A stretch of DNA of 64,000 bases, from NCBI GenBank assembly GCA_002840755.1, contig PHBZ01000014.1:62001-126000 (forward strand), in the 5' to 3' direction. This document shows, in pieces, positions 36,592 to 45,329 of this stretch. The translations under genes and the position numbers were made by a program. Below the pieces are notes generated by a model. It searched no databases and was not told where the DNA came from. It worked only from the letters and a program-made list of their open reading frames with translations. Every line of letters begins with the position of its first letter. Positions within the stretch are counted from its first letter, which is position 1. Source of the DNA: Chloroflexi bacterium HGW-Chloroflexi-10 (GTDB lineage Bacteria; Chloroflexota; Anaerolineae; Anaerolineales; Anaerolineaceae).

Positions 36592-37794
36592 ATGCTGCCC
36601 ATCGAAATGCAACCCAATATTTATTGGGTGGGAATTAATGACCGCGTCACCGAGCTTTTTGAAGGCTTATGGCCCATTAAACAGGAAGGCGTTTCTTATA
36701 ATAGTTATCTGATTCGCGATCAAAAAAATGTACTGATCGACCTCTCCCGAGAAACGACCACTGAAGATCTGCTCAGCCAGATCAATGCGCTGGTCCCTCT
36801 GGCCAATCTGGATTATGTAGTCATCAACCATATGGAACCCGATCATTCCGGTGCATTATTCGCCTTGCGGCAGATCGCTCCTCAGGCCACCATCATTGGA
36901 TCCGCCAAGGCAGTCGAAATGATGAAGCAGTTCTACGGTATTACAGAAAACATCATGGTAGTCAACGATGGAGACACATTGGCGTTGGGCAACCATACCC
37001 TTAAATTTTTTTCTACCCCCTTTCTGCACTGGCCGGAAACAATGATGACCTATGAGATCAGCCAACAAATTCTATTCAGCTGCGATGCTTTTGGTGGATT
37101 CGGCGCATTACCGGGTAGTATCTTTGATGACCAATACCACAACCTGACGGTGTACGATAATGAAGCCTTGCGTTATTTTACCAACATTGTCTCTGCGTTT
37201 TGCCGACCGGTTCTAAAAACTCTGGATAAATTAAGCGACCTCCCGGTTCAGATGGTCGCACCATCTCATGGCCTGATCTGGCGCAGCCAACCTCAACACA
37301 TGCTGGCGTTGTACAAAGAATGGGCTGGCTATGATAGCAGCAACGCCCATCCAGGTGTGACATTGCTATACGCATCCATGTACGGCAATACCGAAAAAGT
37401 AATGGAAGTGATCGCACAGGGTATTGCCAGTGAAAATGTAGCGCTGCGTATTTTTAACATATCCCACACGCATATCAGTTATATGCTGCCTGCCATGTGG
37501 GTCAACCAGGGTTTATTGTTAGGCATGCCCACTTATGAAGGCAATATCTTCCCTCCAATGAAAGCCGTATTGGATATGTGTAAGACCAAACATGTTTTTC
37601 ATAAAACCGCAGCACGCTTTGGCAGCCATGCATGGCATGGTGGCGCCCAACGCCACTTTGAAGAAATGGCTGAACTGCTCAAATGGGATCTGCAGGAGTG
37701 CTTTGAATTTTCCGGAGGCGCCAGCCCAGCAGAACTGCAAAAAAGCTTCCAATTTGGCGCTGCCTTCGCCAGAAAATTTAAAACAGGCGTATAA
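36592..37794 (+). CDS. Flavodiiron protein (A-type)
   Basis: A 400-residue protein that reduces O2 or NO at a di-iron site. The beta-lactamase-like domain has the iron ligands in NHMEPDHSG (HxExDxH-type) and later HWPETMM, D in CDAFGGFG and H in APSHGLIW. The flavodoxin domain starts near 255 (LYASMYGNTEKVMEVIAQGI) and binds FMN. It lacks a fused rubredoxin, so it is class A. It starts after GAGGT and ends in a terminator that overlaps its stop codon. Together with the Crp-ferredoxin-DUF438 group it suggests an anaerobe coping with O2 or NO. Confidence 0.95.
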   Translation: MLPIEMQPNIYWVGINDRVTELFEGLWPIKQEGVSYNSYLIRDQKNVLIDLSRETTTEDLLSQINALVPLANLDYVVINHMEPDHSGALFALRQIAPQATIIGSAKAVEMMKQFYGITENIMVVNDGDTLALGNHTLKFFSTPFLHWPETMMTYEISQQILFSCDAFGGFGALPGSIFDDQYHNLTVYDNEALRYFTNIVSAFCRPVLKTLDKLSDLPVQMVAPSHGLIWRSQPQHMLALYKEWAGYDSSNAHPGVTLLYASMYGNTEKVMEVIAQGIASENVALRIFNISHTHISYMLPAMWVNQGLLLGMPTYEGNIFPPMKAVLDMCKTKHVFHKTAARFGSHAWHGGAQRHFEEMAELLKWDLQECFEFSGGASPAELQKSFQFGAAFARKFKTGV

Positions 37795-37809
37795 AACGCC
37801 TGTTTTTTT
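37781..37809 (+). terminator. Terminator overlapping the flavodiiron stop codon
   Basis: AACAGGCGT...ACGCCTGTT followed by T7; the stop codon lies in the loop region. Confidence 0.9.
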
Positions 37810-37827
37810 GGTTGGTTAATTACAGGT

Positions 37828-39060
37828 TCAACTGCGGGCAGTATACAATTCTACAATCTTTAGAATCACCTGCGCTGCTTTTTCCAGAGAATCAACCGGA
37901 ATAAACTCAAAACGTCCGTGGGCATTATGGCCACCGGTAAAGAGATTGGGACATGGCAAACCCATATAGGACAATCGGGAACCGTCAGTTCCTCCCCGCA
38001 CCGGGATAATCTTTGGCTCTATCCCCAATGCTTCGATTGCTTCTTTGGCGGTTTCAATAATATGCATTACCGGCAGTATTTGTTCTTTCATGTTGTAATA
38101 TTGATCTTTCAATTCCAACACTGCCGTTCCTTCACCATATTTGAAATTAATCGTTTCAACAGCTTTTTGAATGAGATTTTTCTGCCATTCAAATTTTTGT
38201 TTGTCGTGTTCACGGATAATGTACAGTAAGCTGGTTTCTTCCAGCTTGCCATCGAAACGCATCAGGTGGAAAAAACCTTCGTATTTTTCGGTATGCTCCG
38301 GGCGCATTTGGGCGGGCAACATTCCAGCCAGATCCATGGCAATATTAATGGCATTGATCATTTTATTTTTGGCCGTACCGGGGTGTACGCTGCGGCCTTT
38401 GACAACTATCCTTGCGCCGGCGGCGTTAAAATTCTCATATTCCAATTCACCTACTTCACCCCCATCAACCGTATAGGCGAAATCTGCGCCAAATTTTTGT
38501 ACATCAAACAAATCCGCTCCACGCCCTACTTCTTCATCCGGTGTAAAGCCAATTTTAAGTGTGCCGTGTTCAATTTCGGGATGTTTGACCAGATATTCAA
38601 CCGCAGCCATAATCGCCGCAATTCCGGCTTTATCATCTGCTCCCAACAAAGAATTTCCATCAGTGGTGATGAGAGTCTGACCAATGTACAGGTTCAAATC
38701 CGGGAAATCCTGTGGAGAAAGCAGAATATTCTGTTCCGAATTAAGCACAATTGCATCGCCAGCATAATTCTCTACAAATTGCGGTTTTACATTCGCGCCA
38801 CTCATATCCGGGCTGGTATCCATATGTGCAATCCATCCGATAACCGGAACAGGTTTATGGGTATTGGCTGGTAAAGTGGCCATCACATATCCATGCGCAT
38901 CCAAACTCACATCCTGCAATCCCAGTGTCAGCAGTTCTTTTTGCAGTAATTTAGCCAGAACAAGTTGTTTCGCCGTACTGGGACAACTATCCGATTGAGG
39001 ATCAGATTCGGTATCAACTTGCACATAACGTAAAAAACGTTCAACCACAACACTCGTCAT
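37828..39060 (-). CDS. pepT: Peptidase T (tripeptide aminopeptidase)
   Basis: A 410-residue zinc M20 peptidase that removes the N-terminal residue of tripeptides. Zinc-site motifs are AHMDTSPDMSG, LGADDKAGIAAIMAA, TPDEEVGRGAD and GGTDGSRLSYMGLPCPNLFTGG. Length matches the family (about 410). It is monocistronic and divergent from the aminotransferase. Confidence 0.95.
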   Translation of the reverse strand: MTSVVVERFLRYVQVDTESDPQSDSCPSTAKQLVLAKLLQKELLTLGLQDVSLDAHGYVMATLPANTHKPVPVIGWIAHMDTSPDMSGANVKPQFVENYAGDAIVLNSEQNILLSPQDFPDLNLYIGQTLITTDGNSLLGADDKAGIAAIMAAVEYLVKHPEIEHGTLKIGFTPDEEVGRGADLFDVQKFGADFAYTVDGGEVGELEYENFNAAGARIVVKGRSVHPGTAKNKMINAINIAMDLAGMLPAQMRPEHTEKYEGFFHLMRFDGKLEETSLLYIIREHDKQKFEWQKNLIQKAVETINFKYGEGTAVLELKDQYYNMKEQILPVMHIIETAKEAIEALGIEPKIIPVRGGTDGSRLSYMGLPCPNLFTGGHNAHGRFEFIPVDSLEKAAQVILKIVELYTARS

Positions 39061-39327
39061 TTTTTACTCCCAAATTTGGATTTTCCGAAAAACCAGTTTG
39101 CCATTCCGATATTCGCTTTTCAATGAATATCAACCTATCGGTTCATCTCAATCAGCCGGGCATGAGGTAATGTTGAGACGTTACCAACTCTCTTATTATT
39201 CTACAAGCTGGCAGGAAAGTAAAGCGTTTTTCTGCGTCTGCTACAAACGTTTTTATAATTTTTTCCCCAACATGAACAGCTTATGGCATAATAGGAAATT
39301 AGATTTTGATCCAAATGGAGACTATTT

Positions 39328-40419
39328 ATGCAAAGTTATCCTATTCCCATGATTCCAGGCCCGGTTCAGGTTCCTGATCAGATCCTTTCAGCTTACTTGG
39401 CACAATATGGTTCCGCCGATCTGGAATTGGAATTTCTTGAACTTTACCAACAAACACAAAAACAATTACAACAATTACTCGGTACTAAGAATGATGTGAC
39501 CATTCATAGCGGAGAAGGGATGATTGCCTTATGGGGTGCATTAAAAAGCTGCCTGCTGCCCGGTGACCGTGTTTTAGCCCTGGCTACTGGTGTTTTTGGG
39601 TATGGCATCGGTGAAATGGGCAAGTCCATTGGGGCACAGGTTAAAACAATTGGATTTGCGTACAATGAAACCCTACATGATTGGGAAATGATTGAAAAAG
39701 CCATTGTCGAATTCCAACCAAAGATGATTACAGTAGTGCATGCCGAAACGCCATCCGGTACCTTAAACCCAATTGAAAAGCTGGGTCAACTGAAACGCAA
39801 ACACGAGATACCGCTCCTGTATGTGGATACCGTTGCCAGTGTGGGTGGAACCCCGGTGGAGGTTGATGAGTGGGGCATAGACCTGGCTCTGGGTGGTTCA
39901 CAAAAGGTATTATCCTGCCCGCCGGATATGTCTTTTCTTGCGGTCAGCCCGGCTGCCTGGGACATCATTGAGCAGATCGGGTATGTTGGGTACGATGCCC
40001 TGCTGCCCTTCCGTGAAGCCGTTCAAAATTTCTCATTTCCTTATACACCCAACTGGTATGGCATGGCAGCGCTCAACAAGGGCGCCGCTCTGCTTCTGGA
40101 TGAAGGCTTGACGGATGTTTTTCGCCGCCATCAGGAAACCGCTGTTTATTGCCGGGAACAATTGCTCCACATGGGCTACGAATTATTTCCCGCCGTGGAC
40201 GCCATTCCCTCACCAACCGTAACCGCTGTTCATGTTCCCAGCGGGTATAACTGGGAAACATTTGATAAACGGCTACGAAAAGATGGGCTGGCTGTCGGTG
40301 GCAGCTACGGCCCTTTAACCGGAAAAGTCTTTCGCTTAGGCCACATGGGCAGCCAGGCAAATATGCAACTGCTCCATCAAGCCATGCAGGTTCTGGAAGC
40401 CGCTATAAAGGAAAAATAG
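39328..40419 (+). CDS. Class V aminotransferase (alanine-glyoxylate/serine-pyruvate type)
   Basis: A 363-residue PLP enzyme. IPGPVQVP opens the family. The PLP Lys lies in GGSQKVLSCPPDMSFLAVS, and the Asp that holds the pyridine ring is in YVDTVASVGG. GKVFRLGHMG is the C-terminal phosphate/carboxylate motif. Likely roles are glyoxylate or 2-aminoethylphosphonate-type transamination; the substrate cannot be fixed from sequence. Purine catabolism would be another option. Confidence 0.9.
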   Translation: MQSYPIPMIPGPVQVPDQILSAYLAQYGSADLELEFLELYQQTQKQLQQLLGTKNDVTIHSGEGMIALWGALKSCLLPGDRVLALATGVFGYGIGEMGKSIGAQVKTIGFAYNETLHDWEMIEKAIVEFQPKMITVVHAETPSGTLNPIEKLGQLKRKHEIPLLYVDTVASVGGTPVEVDEWGIDLALGGSQKVLSCPPDMSFLAVSPAAWDIIEQIGYVGYDALLPFREAVQNFSFPYTPNWYGMAALNKGAALLLDEGLTDVFRRHQETAVYCREQLLHMGYELFPAVDAIPSPTVTAVHVPSGYNWETFDKRLRKDGLAVGGSYGPLTGKVFRLGHMGSQANMQLLHQAMQVLEAAIKEK

Positions 40420-40431
40420 ATCTTTTTGGAG

Positions 40432-40488
40432 AAAGGGTGGGGCCGGGCGATAAAGAATACTATTTTCCCAATGCCAGACCCACCCTTT
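40432..40488 (+). terminator. Terminator-like inverted repeat after the aminotransferase
   Basis: AAAGGGTGGG (40432-40441) pairs with CCCACCCTTT (40479-40488) across a long loop, just before the tetR promoter. Confidence 0.55.
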
Positions 40489-40515
40489 TCCTCAAACCAT
40501 TAACTCTTTCAGACC

Positions 40516-40550
40516 TTGACAATCATTATACCGATCGGTATAATGATTGT
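40516..40550 (+). promoter_or_regulatory. Consensus promoter inside a perfect 32-bp TetR operator
   Basis: TTGACA at 40516-40521, a 17-bp spacer and TATAAT at 40539-40544 are exact sigma-70 consensus. The bases 40519-40550 form a perfect palindrome around a core TATACCGATCGGTATA, and it ends where the tetR ATG begins (40551). The predicted +1 falls at or next to that ATG, so the mRNA should be leaderless. Bound regulator would block polymerase completely. Confidence 0.85.
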
Positions 40551-41120
40551 ATGTTAGATAACCGCGAATTTCTCCTCCGCAATGCATGCCACTTATTTGC
40601 CACTCGTGGTTATGATGCTGTTGGTGTTCAGGAAATTGTCGAAAGCAGCGGGGTAACCAAACCCACGCTTTACCATTATTTCGGTTCGAAACACGGTTTG
40701 CTGAATGCAATTCTGGAAAACCAACTGCTTCCTCTTTCCGCACAACTGGCAGATAGCTGCCGTTACCAACAGGACCTGGTATATTCACTGGAACAAATTG
40801 TGCGGTTCTACTTTCAGTTTGCTCAACGCGAACCTGGTTTTTTTCGTTTGTGGATGACAATCCGCTTTGCCCCGCCCGAAAGTATCCCCTACCAGGCGAT
40901 AGCGCCCTATTTGAACCAACAACATCAACTGATTTCCAACCTCTTTCAACAGGCAGCCGAGCAACACGGAAATATGCGAGGGCGACATAATAGCTACGCT
41001 GTTTCTTTAATGGGGATGATTTTCTCTTATGCCGCCATGGGCATTCAGGGAGAACATGAGATTAATGATCAACTGGTCTACACCGCGGTTCACCAGTATA
41101 TGTACGGGATTTTCTCGTAA
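40551..41120 (+). CDS. TetR-family regulator with leaderless promoter
   Basis: A 189-residue protein. The start at ATG 40551 is fixed by the operator-promoter directly upstream and by the domain boundary; an upstream in-frame extension would run through the operator. The helix-turn-helix reads FATRGYDAVGVQEIVESSGVTKPTLYHYFGSKHGLL. The ligand domain contains FFRLWMTIRFAPPES. It is followed by the GH13 gene, which carries the same operator core. It is very likely an autorepressor that also controls that gene, with a sugar, or another small inducer, as ligand. Confidence 0.92.
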   Translation: MLDNREFLLRNACHLFATRGYDAVGVQEIVESSGVTKPTLYHYFGSKHGLLNAILENQLLPLSAQLADSCRYQQDLVYSLEQIVRFYFQFAQREPGFFRLWMTIRFAPPESIPYQAIAPYLNQQHQLISNLFQQAAEQHGNMRGRHNSYAVSLMGMIFSYAAMGIQGEHEINDQLVYTAVHQYMYGIFS

Positions 41121-41130
41121 CTCATTTTTT

Positions 41131-41160
41131 TTGAAAGGAATCTATACCGAACGGTATAAA
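41131..41160 (+). promoter_or_regulatory. Promoter and second TetR operator before the GH13 gene
   Basis: TTGAAA at 41131-41136 and TATAAA at 41155-41160 are 18 bp apart. TATACCGAACGGTATA at 41143-41158 sits between and over them and differs from the tetR operator core at one central base. The predicted +1 is at about 41167-41169, at the ATG, so this mRNA too should be leaderless. Confidence 0.75.
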
Positions 41161-41168
41161 CAAATATT

Positions 41169-42533
41169 ATGCAAACACCAAATTGGACCAAAGACGCTTT
41201 TTTCTACCATATTTACCCCTTGGGGCTTTTGGACGCACCTGCCGACAATCAGTTTCACCTACCACCTGAGTCTCGCTTAAAAAACCTCTATCCGTGGTTG
41301 GATCATCTCCAATGGCTGGGAGTCAACGCGCTTTACCTTGGGCCACTTTTCCAATCCGGACGCCATGGATACGACACCAGTGATTATTTTCTGGTAGACC
41401 GCCGTCTGGGCAGCAACCAGGATATGAAAGAACTGGCTGACGAAATCCACCGGCGCGGAATGCGCCTGATTTTAGACGGGGTATTCAACCATACCGGCCG
41501 ATCTTTCTGGGCTTTTCGCGACATCCAGGTCAATGGGCAGGCATCTGCCTATACCGGCTGGTATGAGGGGCTGCGTTTTGATGAACACAACTCCTCTGGC
41601 GACCCTTTTACCTATCAGAATTGGGCCGGTCATGATAGTTTGCCAAAATTGAACCTGACCAATCCGGATGTACGCAATCACTTACTGGCAGCCGTCCAGT
41701 TCTGGATGGATGAATGGGAAATTGATGGGTTGCGGTTGGATGCCGCAGATTGCATTGATATTAACTTCTGGCAGGACCTACGCCGATTTACCGAACGGCT
41801 CAACCCCGAATTCTGGCTAATGGGGGAAATCATTCATGGCGATTACAGCCAATGGGCCAACCCACAAACTTTGCATGCCACAACCAATTACGAAGGTTAT
41901 AAGGGGTTATGGTCCAGCCTGAATGATGCCAACTATTTCGAGATAGCCTACGCTCTAAACCGGCAATTTGGCAAACACGGTATCTATAAAGACCTCAATC
42001 TATATAATTTTGCCGACAATCATGATGTCAACCGGGCAGCCAGCCAACTTCTCAACCCCGCGCATCTCTTCCCCTTATATTCGTTATTATTTACCATGCC
42101 CGGTATCCCCTCCATTTACTATGGCAGCGAATGGGGAATTAAAGGAAAACGAACGGAACAGAACGACCTGGAACTACGCCCAGCCATCAACCTGCACCAA
42201 TACATTCAAGCCGCTCCGGAGCCGCAACTGCCACAAACTATCCGCGACCTGGCTAATCTGCGCCGCGATCTGCCAGCAATCCGTTATGGAGATTACCGCC
42301 AGGAATCGGTTTCTGCACAACAATTGGTCTTTTGGCGCAGCTATGCCGGGCAAAACGTTCTGGTGGCTATCAACAGCAGTGCGCAGCCCGTCGACATAAA
42401 GGGAATCAAGGTCCCACAGCACCAACAGGCGCACACCGTATGGCCCCATCCACACCCGTTGCAAACCAACAACGGGACCCTGGATGTAAGCATACCGGCT
42501 TGCGGATTGATGGTTTTTTCGTTCGAAGCATAA
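41169..42533 (+). CDS. GH13 alpha-amylase-family glycosidase
   Basis: A 454-residue cytoplasmic enzyme (no signal peptide). The four GH13 regions are visible: DGVFNHTG, DGLRLDAAD with nucleophile Asp191, LMGEIIHGDY with acid/base Glu220, and FADNHDVNR with Asp286. GYDTSDYFLVDRRLG and PSIYYGSEWGIKG fit the alpha-amylase or neopullulanase/cyclomaltodextrinase region of the family. The C-terminal beta domain ends at about 450. There is no Shine-Dalgarno at useful distance; the operator-promoter ends 8 bp before the ATG. It is probably repressed by the upstream TetR and used for intracellular alpha-glucans. Confidence 0.93.
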   Translation: MQTPNWTKDAFFYHIYPLGLLDAPADNQFHLPPESRLKNLYPWLDHLQWLGVNALYLGPLFQSGRHGYDTSDYFLVDRRLGSNQDMKELADEIHRRGMRLILDGVFNHTGRSFWAFRDIQVNGQASAYTGWYEGLRFDEHNSSGDPFTYQNWAGHDSLPKLNLTNPDVRNHLLAAVQFWMDEWEIDGLRLDAADCIDINFWQDLRRFTERLNPEFWLMGEIIHGDYSQWANPQTLHATTNYEGYKGLWSSLNDANYFEIAYALNRQFGKHGIYKDLNLYNFADNHDVNRAASQLLNPAHLFPLYSLLFTMPGIPSIYYGSEWGIKGKRTEQNDLELRPAINLHQYIQAAPEPQLPQTIRDLANLRRDLPAIRYGDYRQESVSAQQLVFWRSYAGQNVLVAINSSAQPVDIKGIKVPQHQQAHTVWPHPHPLQTNNGTLDVSIPACGLMVFSFEA

Positions 42534-42538
42534 TAGCT

Positions 42539-42575
42539 GGTGCTTTACCTGCTCAACAAAAGCAGGTAAAGCACC
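42539..42575 (+). terminator. Inverted repeat after the GH13 gene
   Basis: GGTGCTTTACCTGCT and AGCAGGTAAAGCACC form a perfect 15-bp stem with a 7-nt loop. No T run follows, so termination may be weak or need a factor. From 42576 to 42767 nothing else is visible. Confidence 0.75.
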
Positions 42576-42767
42576 CATTCCTTGGGAGAGATGGGGCAAT
42601 GAAAGATTGATTCTCTGCGCAAGTTGCCCCGGCGGAGCTGCTAGCCACCACGTGATAATGATAGATGGTATGTGGATAAGTTGAAGGGGATTATTTCACC
42701 GAGGGCGGTATTTGTGAGACTATGGCGCAAGGCACCCGCATCTGGTTTTTTTGAAAACTTACGCCGT

Positions 42768-43346
42768 TTAAAAAACAATCCACAAGACAATAAAACCGAG
42801 AAGCAGGCAGGCAGCCGTTGCAGCCAACCAGATCAGGGCTTTTTTTCTTTTCTGATTTTGTTTGTTTTTATTTACTGCTACTGCATCATTAAGAATTTCT
42901 TCAATTGCAAACTCGGTCAGGTTCAATGATTCAGCCAACGCTTTGCGAATGACATCCGGTGGATTACCCATTTCAACCAGGCTGCGTGCCCGGCGAACCG
43001 CATCGGCGCGCAATGGGTTGGCAGCAGGAACATTCTTTACACCGCTGCTAGCAGGTATGGTTAATTGGGGCGAGCTTTTTTGATTCTCTCTCAAAATAGC
43101 CTGGATTTGTGCGCGTGTCACCCATTGGTGTGCTAACTGCTCCGGAAAATTTAAAGGCATTTCCATTAACAAAATATGTTCGCCACCCTTTTCAATTTCA
43201 AAACTGATACCGCAATTCGGGCAAAATATCTGATTTGGCTTTGGGTTTTTTCGCCGAATTTGCAAAAAACCGCTCTGACAGATTGGACAGCGTGCCTTAC
43301 GAGTCCATTCATCAGGAAAATGCTGCATAGCAGTAAAAGTCGACAT
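42768..43346 (-). CDS. Zinc-ribbon protein with C-terminal membrane anchor
   Basis: A 192-residue protein. The N-terminal zinc ribbon has CPICQ and CPNCG, 18 residues apart. Charged helices follow (LVEMGNPPDVIRKALAESLNLTEFAIEEIL), and the chain ends in one membrane segment (ALIWLAATAACLLLGFIVLWIVF). It is likely tail-anchored with the ribbon in the cytoplasm. No function is recognised. Confidence 0.75.
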   Translation of the reverse strand: MSTFTAMQHFPDEWTRKARCPICQSGFLQIRRKNPKPNQIFCPNCGISFEIEKGGEHILLMEMPLNFPEQLAHQWVTRAQIQAILRENQKSSPQLTIPASSGVKNVPAANPLRADAVRRARSLVEMGNPPDVIRKALAESLNLTEFAIEEILNDAVAVNKNKQNQKRKKALIWLAATAACLLLGFIVLWIVF

Positions 43347-43435
43347 CTAAATTTCCATCCTGTTGTTCTTTCTCCCTTTATTATAGAAAAATATTTGTTT
43401 AGATCTCGTTTACAGATTGTTACTTTTTTGTTACA

Positions 43436-43467
43436 ACAAAAAACCGGCCAGCATTTAGCTGACCGGT
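43436..43467 (-). terminator. Terminator of the DegV gene
   Basis: ACCGGTCAGC...GCTGGCCGGT followed by T7 on the minus strand. Confidence 0.85.
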
Positions 43468-43487
43468 GTAGACTATTTCATTCCTGG

Positions 43488-44333
43488 TTAACCCGCCATA
43501 TAAGCTATTGAGATTGTACCTGGCCCGGTATGCGCTCCAACTACAGGGCTTACAAAAGAAAGTATATTTTCAACGGGATGAAAACGATCTTCCAGTTCTT
43601 TCTGCAGTTCTACCGCCGCAGCATGCGCACCGGCATGAAACACAGAAACGCGCACCGGTGTACGTTCACCAATTCCTTTTTCAACCAAGCTGACCATACG
43701 ATTGATTGCTTTTTTGCGGGAGATGACACTCTCCACAAGTTCAATTTTTCCCTCGCGGATTTCCAAAACGGGTTTAATATTCAGAGCAGTGCCCATCAGT
43801 CGTTTTGCGCTATTAATACGCCCCCCGGCAGCCAGATACTTCAAAGTGTCCACAGTAAAATATACACCGATTTTCCCGTACGTTTCCTGGGCTAACAATT
43901 TACATTCATCCAAAGTTGCACCGGATTGGGCAGCCCGCGCCACTGTAAGTACCTGGAAGGCCAGTGCCATGGAAACCAGCCCCGTATCCAAAATCTGCAC
44001 CCGGGTTGAGTCAAAAGATTTTTGGGCTTGTTCCGCCGAAAAGTATGAACTGGAAATGCCACTGGAAATTCCAAGGTTGAGGACGTCATAACCATCGTTA
44101 ATAATACGGGTGAAAGCTTCTTCATATTCATGCACAGTTACCTGACTGGTTGAAGGAACGCTATCACTATTTGCCAAACGCCGGTAAAACTCGTCCGGTA
44201 AAATATCCACCCCGTCACGTAAATTTTGTCCTTCCCAGATGAGGGTTAACGGCACCACTTCAATTGGATACTGGCGTATCAAATCAGGAGGAATATAGGC
44301 ACTACTGTCGGTGAGGATTTTTACTTTAGCCAT
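43488..44333 (-). CDS. DegV-family fatty-acid-binding protein
   Basis: A 281-residue protein opening with KILTDSSAYIP and DEFYRRLANSDSVPSTSQVT. SSGISSSYFSAEQA, LDTGLVSMALAF and LKYLAAGGRINSAKR follow, and GAHTGPGTISIAYMAG closes the protein. These are the DegV family motifs. DegV/FakB-type proteins bind fatty acids and present them for phosphorylation by FakA; no FakA gene is nearby. The upstream gene on the same strand is the NTPase at 44417. Confidence 0.92.
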   Translation of the reverse strand: MAKVKILTDSSAYIPPDLIRQYPIEVVPLTLIWEGQNLRDGVDILPDEFYRRLANSDSVPSTSQVTVHEYEEAFTRIINDGYDVLNLGISSGISSSYFSAEQAQKSFDSTRVQILDTGLVSMALAFQVLTVARAAQSGATLDECKLLAQETYGKIGVYFTVDTLKYLAAGGRINSAKRLMGTALNIKPVLEIREGKIELVESVISRKKAINRMVSLVEKGIGERTPVRVSVFHAGAHAAAVELQKELEDRFHPVENILSFVSPVVGAHTGPGTISIAYMAG

Positions 44334-44416
44334 TGTTTATCTCCGTTTGGACATTTGATTGAGTATACTCTAAAAAATTATCTTTATTTTGAAAGTGTAA
44401 AATAAATAGCTCCCGG

Positions 44417-44968
44417 TTAAGGTCCAGGATATAAATGCGGGTTGCGAAATGGAATTAAAGCCAGAATCACAGCTGGTAGATACAGATACGTGCGATCAAT
44501 CAGGTCACCGGTAAGCAGCCCTACTGCCCCATTTTTTTGTTTTGAATTAGATTGCCCAAAGATAATATCATCCGCATCACCCAATTCCATACCACCCTGT
44601 ACCAGTTTTGCTATAGCAGGCGGCAAGTAAAATGCGGCACTGCGGGCTTTTCCGGTTAGCTGCGCAGCACGAGAATGTACTACCACCCAGGCAAAGGCAG
44701 ACATGGCATTATCTGCATCAAATTGAACACCACCTTCAATCGCAGCCCAATATTCAGCCTCGGGATTCTGATCCTGAGCATACGTAACCCGATTTGCTGC
44801 GCCTTGCCAGGTTTCAATATCCCCAACCGGTTGGGCAGACACTCCAGAAGGGACGCTTACTGCCAACCACGAGAATTCCGTGTCCGGAAAAAGCTGCTGA
44901 AAACCGGATTGGATTGCCTGAACTTTAACCGGGTTTAGTGATGCAATGACAACATGTTGGGGTGACAC
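44417..44968 (-). CDS. yjjX: Inosine/xanthosine triphosphatase, YjjX/DUF84 family
   Basis: A 183-residue protein in the usual family size. The start GTG 44968 follows AGAGGA and precedes HVVIASLNPVKVQAIQSGF, the family opening; an upstream in-frame ATG at 45025 would add 19 residues without match to the family. PSGVSAQPVGDIETWQGAANRV and YWAAIEGGVQFD are active-site segments. The enzyme removes ITP/XTP from the nucleotide pool. Located 83 bp before the DegV gene, which it may share a transcript with. Confidence 0.9.
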   Translation of the reverse strand: MSPQHVVIASLNPVKVQAIQSGFQQLFPDTEFSWLAVSVPSGVSAQPVGDIETWQGAANRVTYAQDQNPEAEYWAAIEGGVQFDADNAMSAFAWVVVHSRAAQLTGKARSAAFYLPPAIAKLVQGGMELGDADDIIFGQSNSKQKNGAVGLLTGDLIDRTYLYLPAVILALIPFRNPHLYPGP

Positions 44969-45058
44969 TATTCGAAATCCTCTCCAGAAAGAATTATCAA
45001 AATTATACTGTAAATCTGAGATCAAAAATCACAAAAACAATTGTTTTCAATGAAACGA

Positions 45059-45081
45059 CCCTGGTCTTACGACCAGTTTTT
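45059..45081 (+). terminator. Orphan hairpin with T run
   Basis: CTGGTC...GACCAG with flanking C/G and T5 on the plus strand, in a gene-free stretch between 44969 and the regulator promoter. No plus-strand gene precedes it within 2.5 kb, so it may end a small RNA. The gap otherwise holds only AT-rich sequence and the promoter region at 45179. Confidence 0.5.
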
Positions 45082-45178
45082 CAAAAACAAGGATTAATTT
45101 AACATTAACCAACCAATTTCTCATTCTAATTTAATGTAAATTATATAAGATAATAATTATCTTATTTACCAGAATAGG

Positions 45179-45257
45179 TTGACAAAAGCAATTAAAAAGA
45201 TTATAAATTTATTATACAAATATTAATATGATTCTTACAAAATTTGTGTAATATGAT
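45179..45257 (+). promoter_or_regulatory. Promoter with repeated motifs before the first MerR-B12 gene
   Basis: TTGACA at 45179-45184 and TATAAA at 45202-45207 with 17 bp between them. Downstream are direct repeats: TACAAA at 45215 and 45236 (21 bp apart) and TAATATGAT at 45224-45232 and 45249-45257 (25 bp apart). They lie in the 5' leader and could be binding sites of a CarH-like repressor. Confidence 0.6.
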
Positions 45258-45329
45258 CGTATAAGTCTAGATGACAGTTGCTTTTATCTACGGTAATTTT
45301 CACCGGCTATTCTATAAGGAGCAAGCACA

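Noticed and set aside
38266-38874. Plus-strand frame of about 200 codons opposite peptidase T
   Set aside because: Peptidase T on the minus strand carries all catalytic motifs; this frame is a shadow.
40437-40550. N-terminal extension of the TetR gene to 40437
   Set aside because: It would translate the terminator and the operator-promoter; the consensus promoter and helix-turn-helix position place the start at 40551.
42539-42575. Perfect inverted repeat as an IS end or attachment site
   Set aside because: No transposase or integrase gene and no second copy seen in the window; an RNA hairpin after the GH13 gene is simpler.
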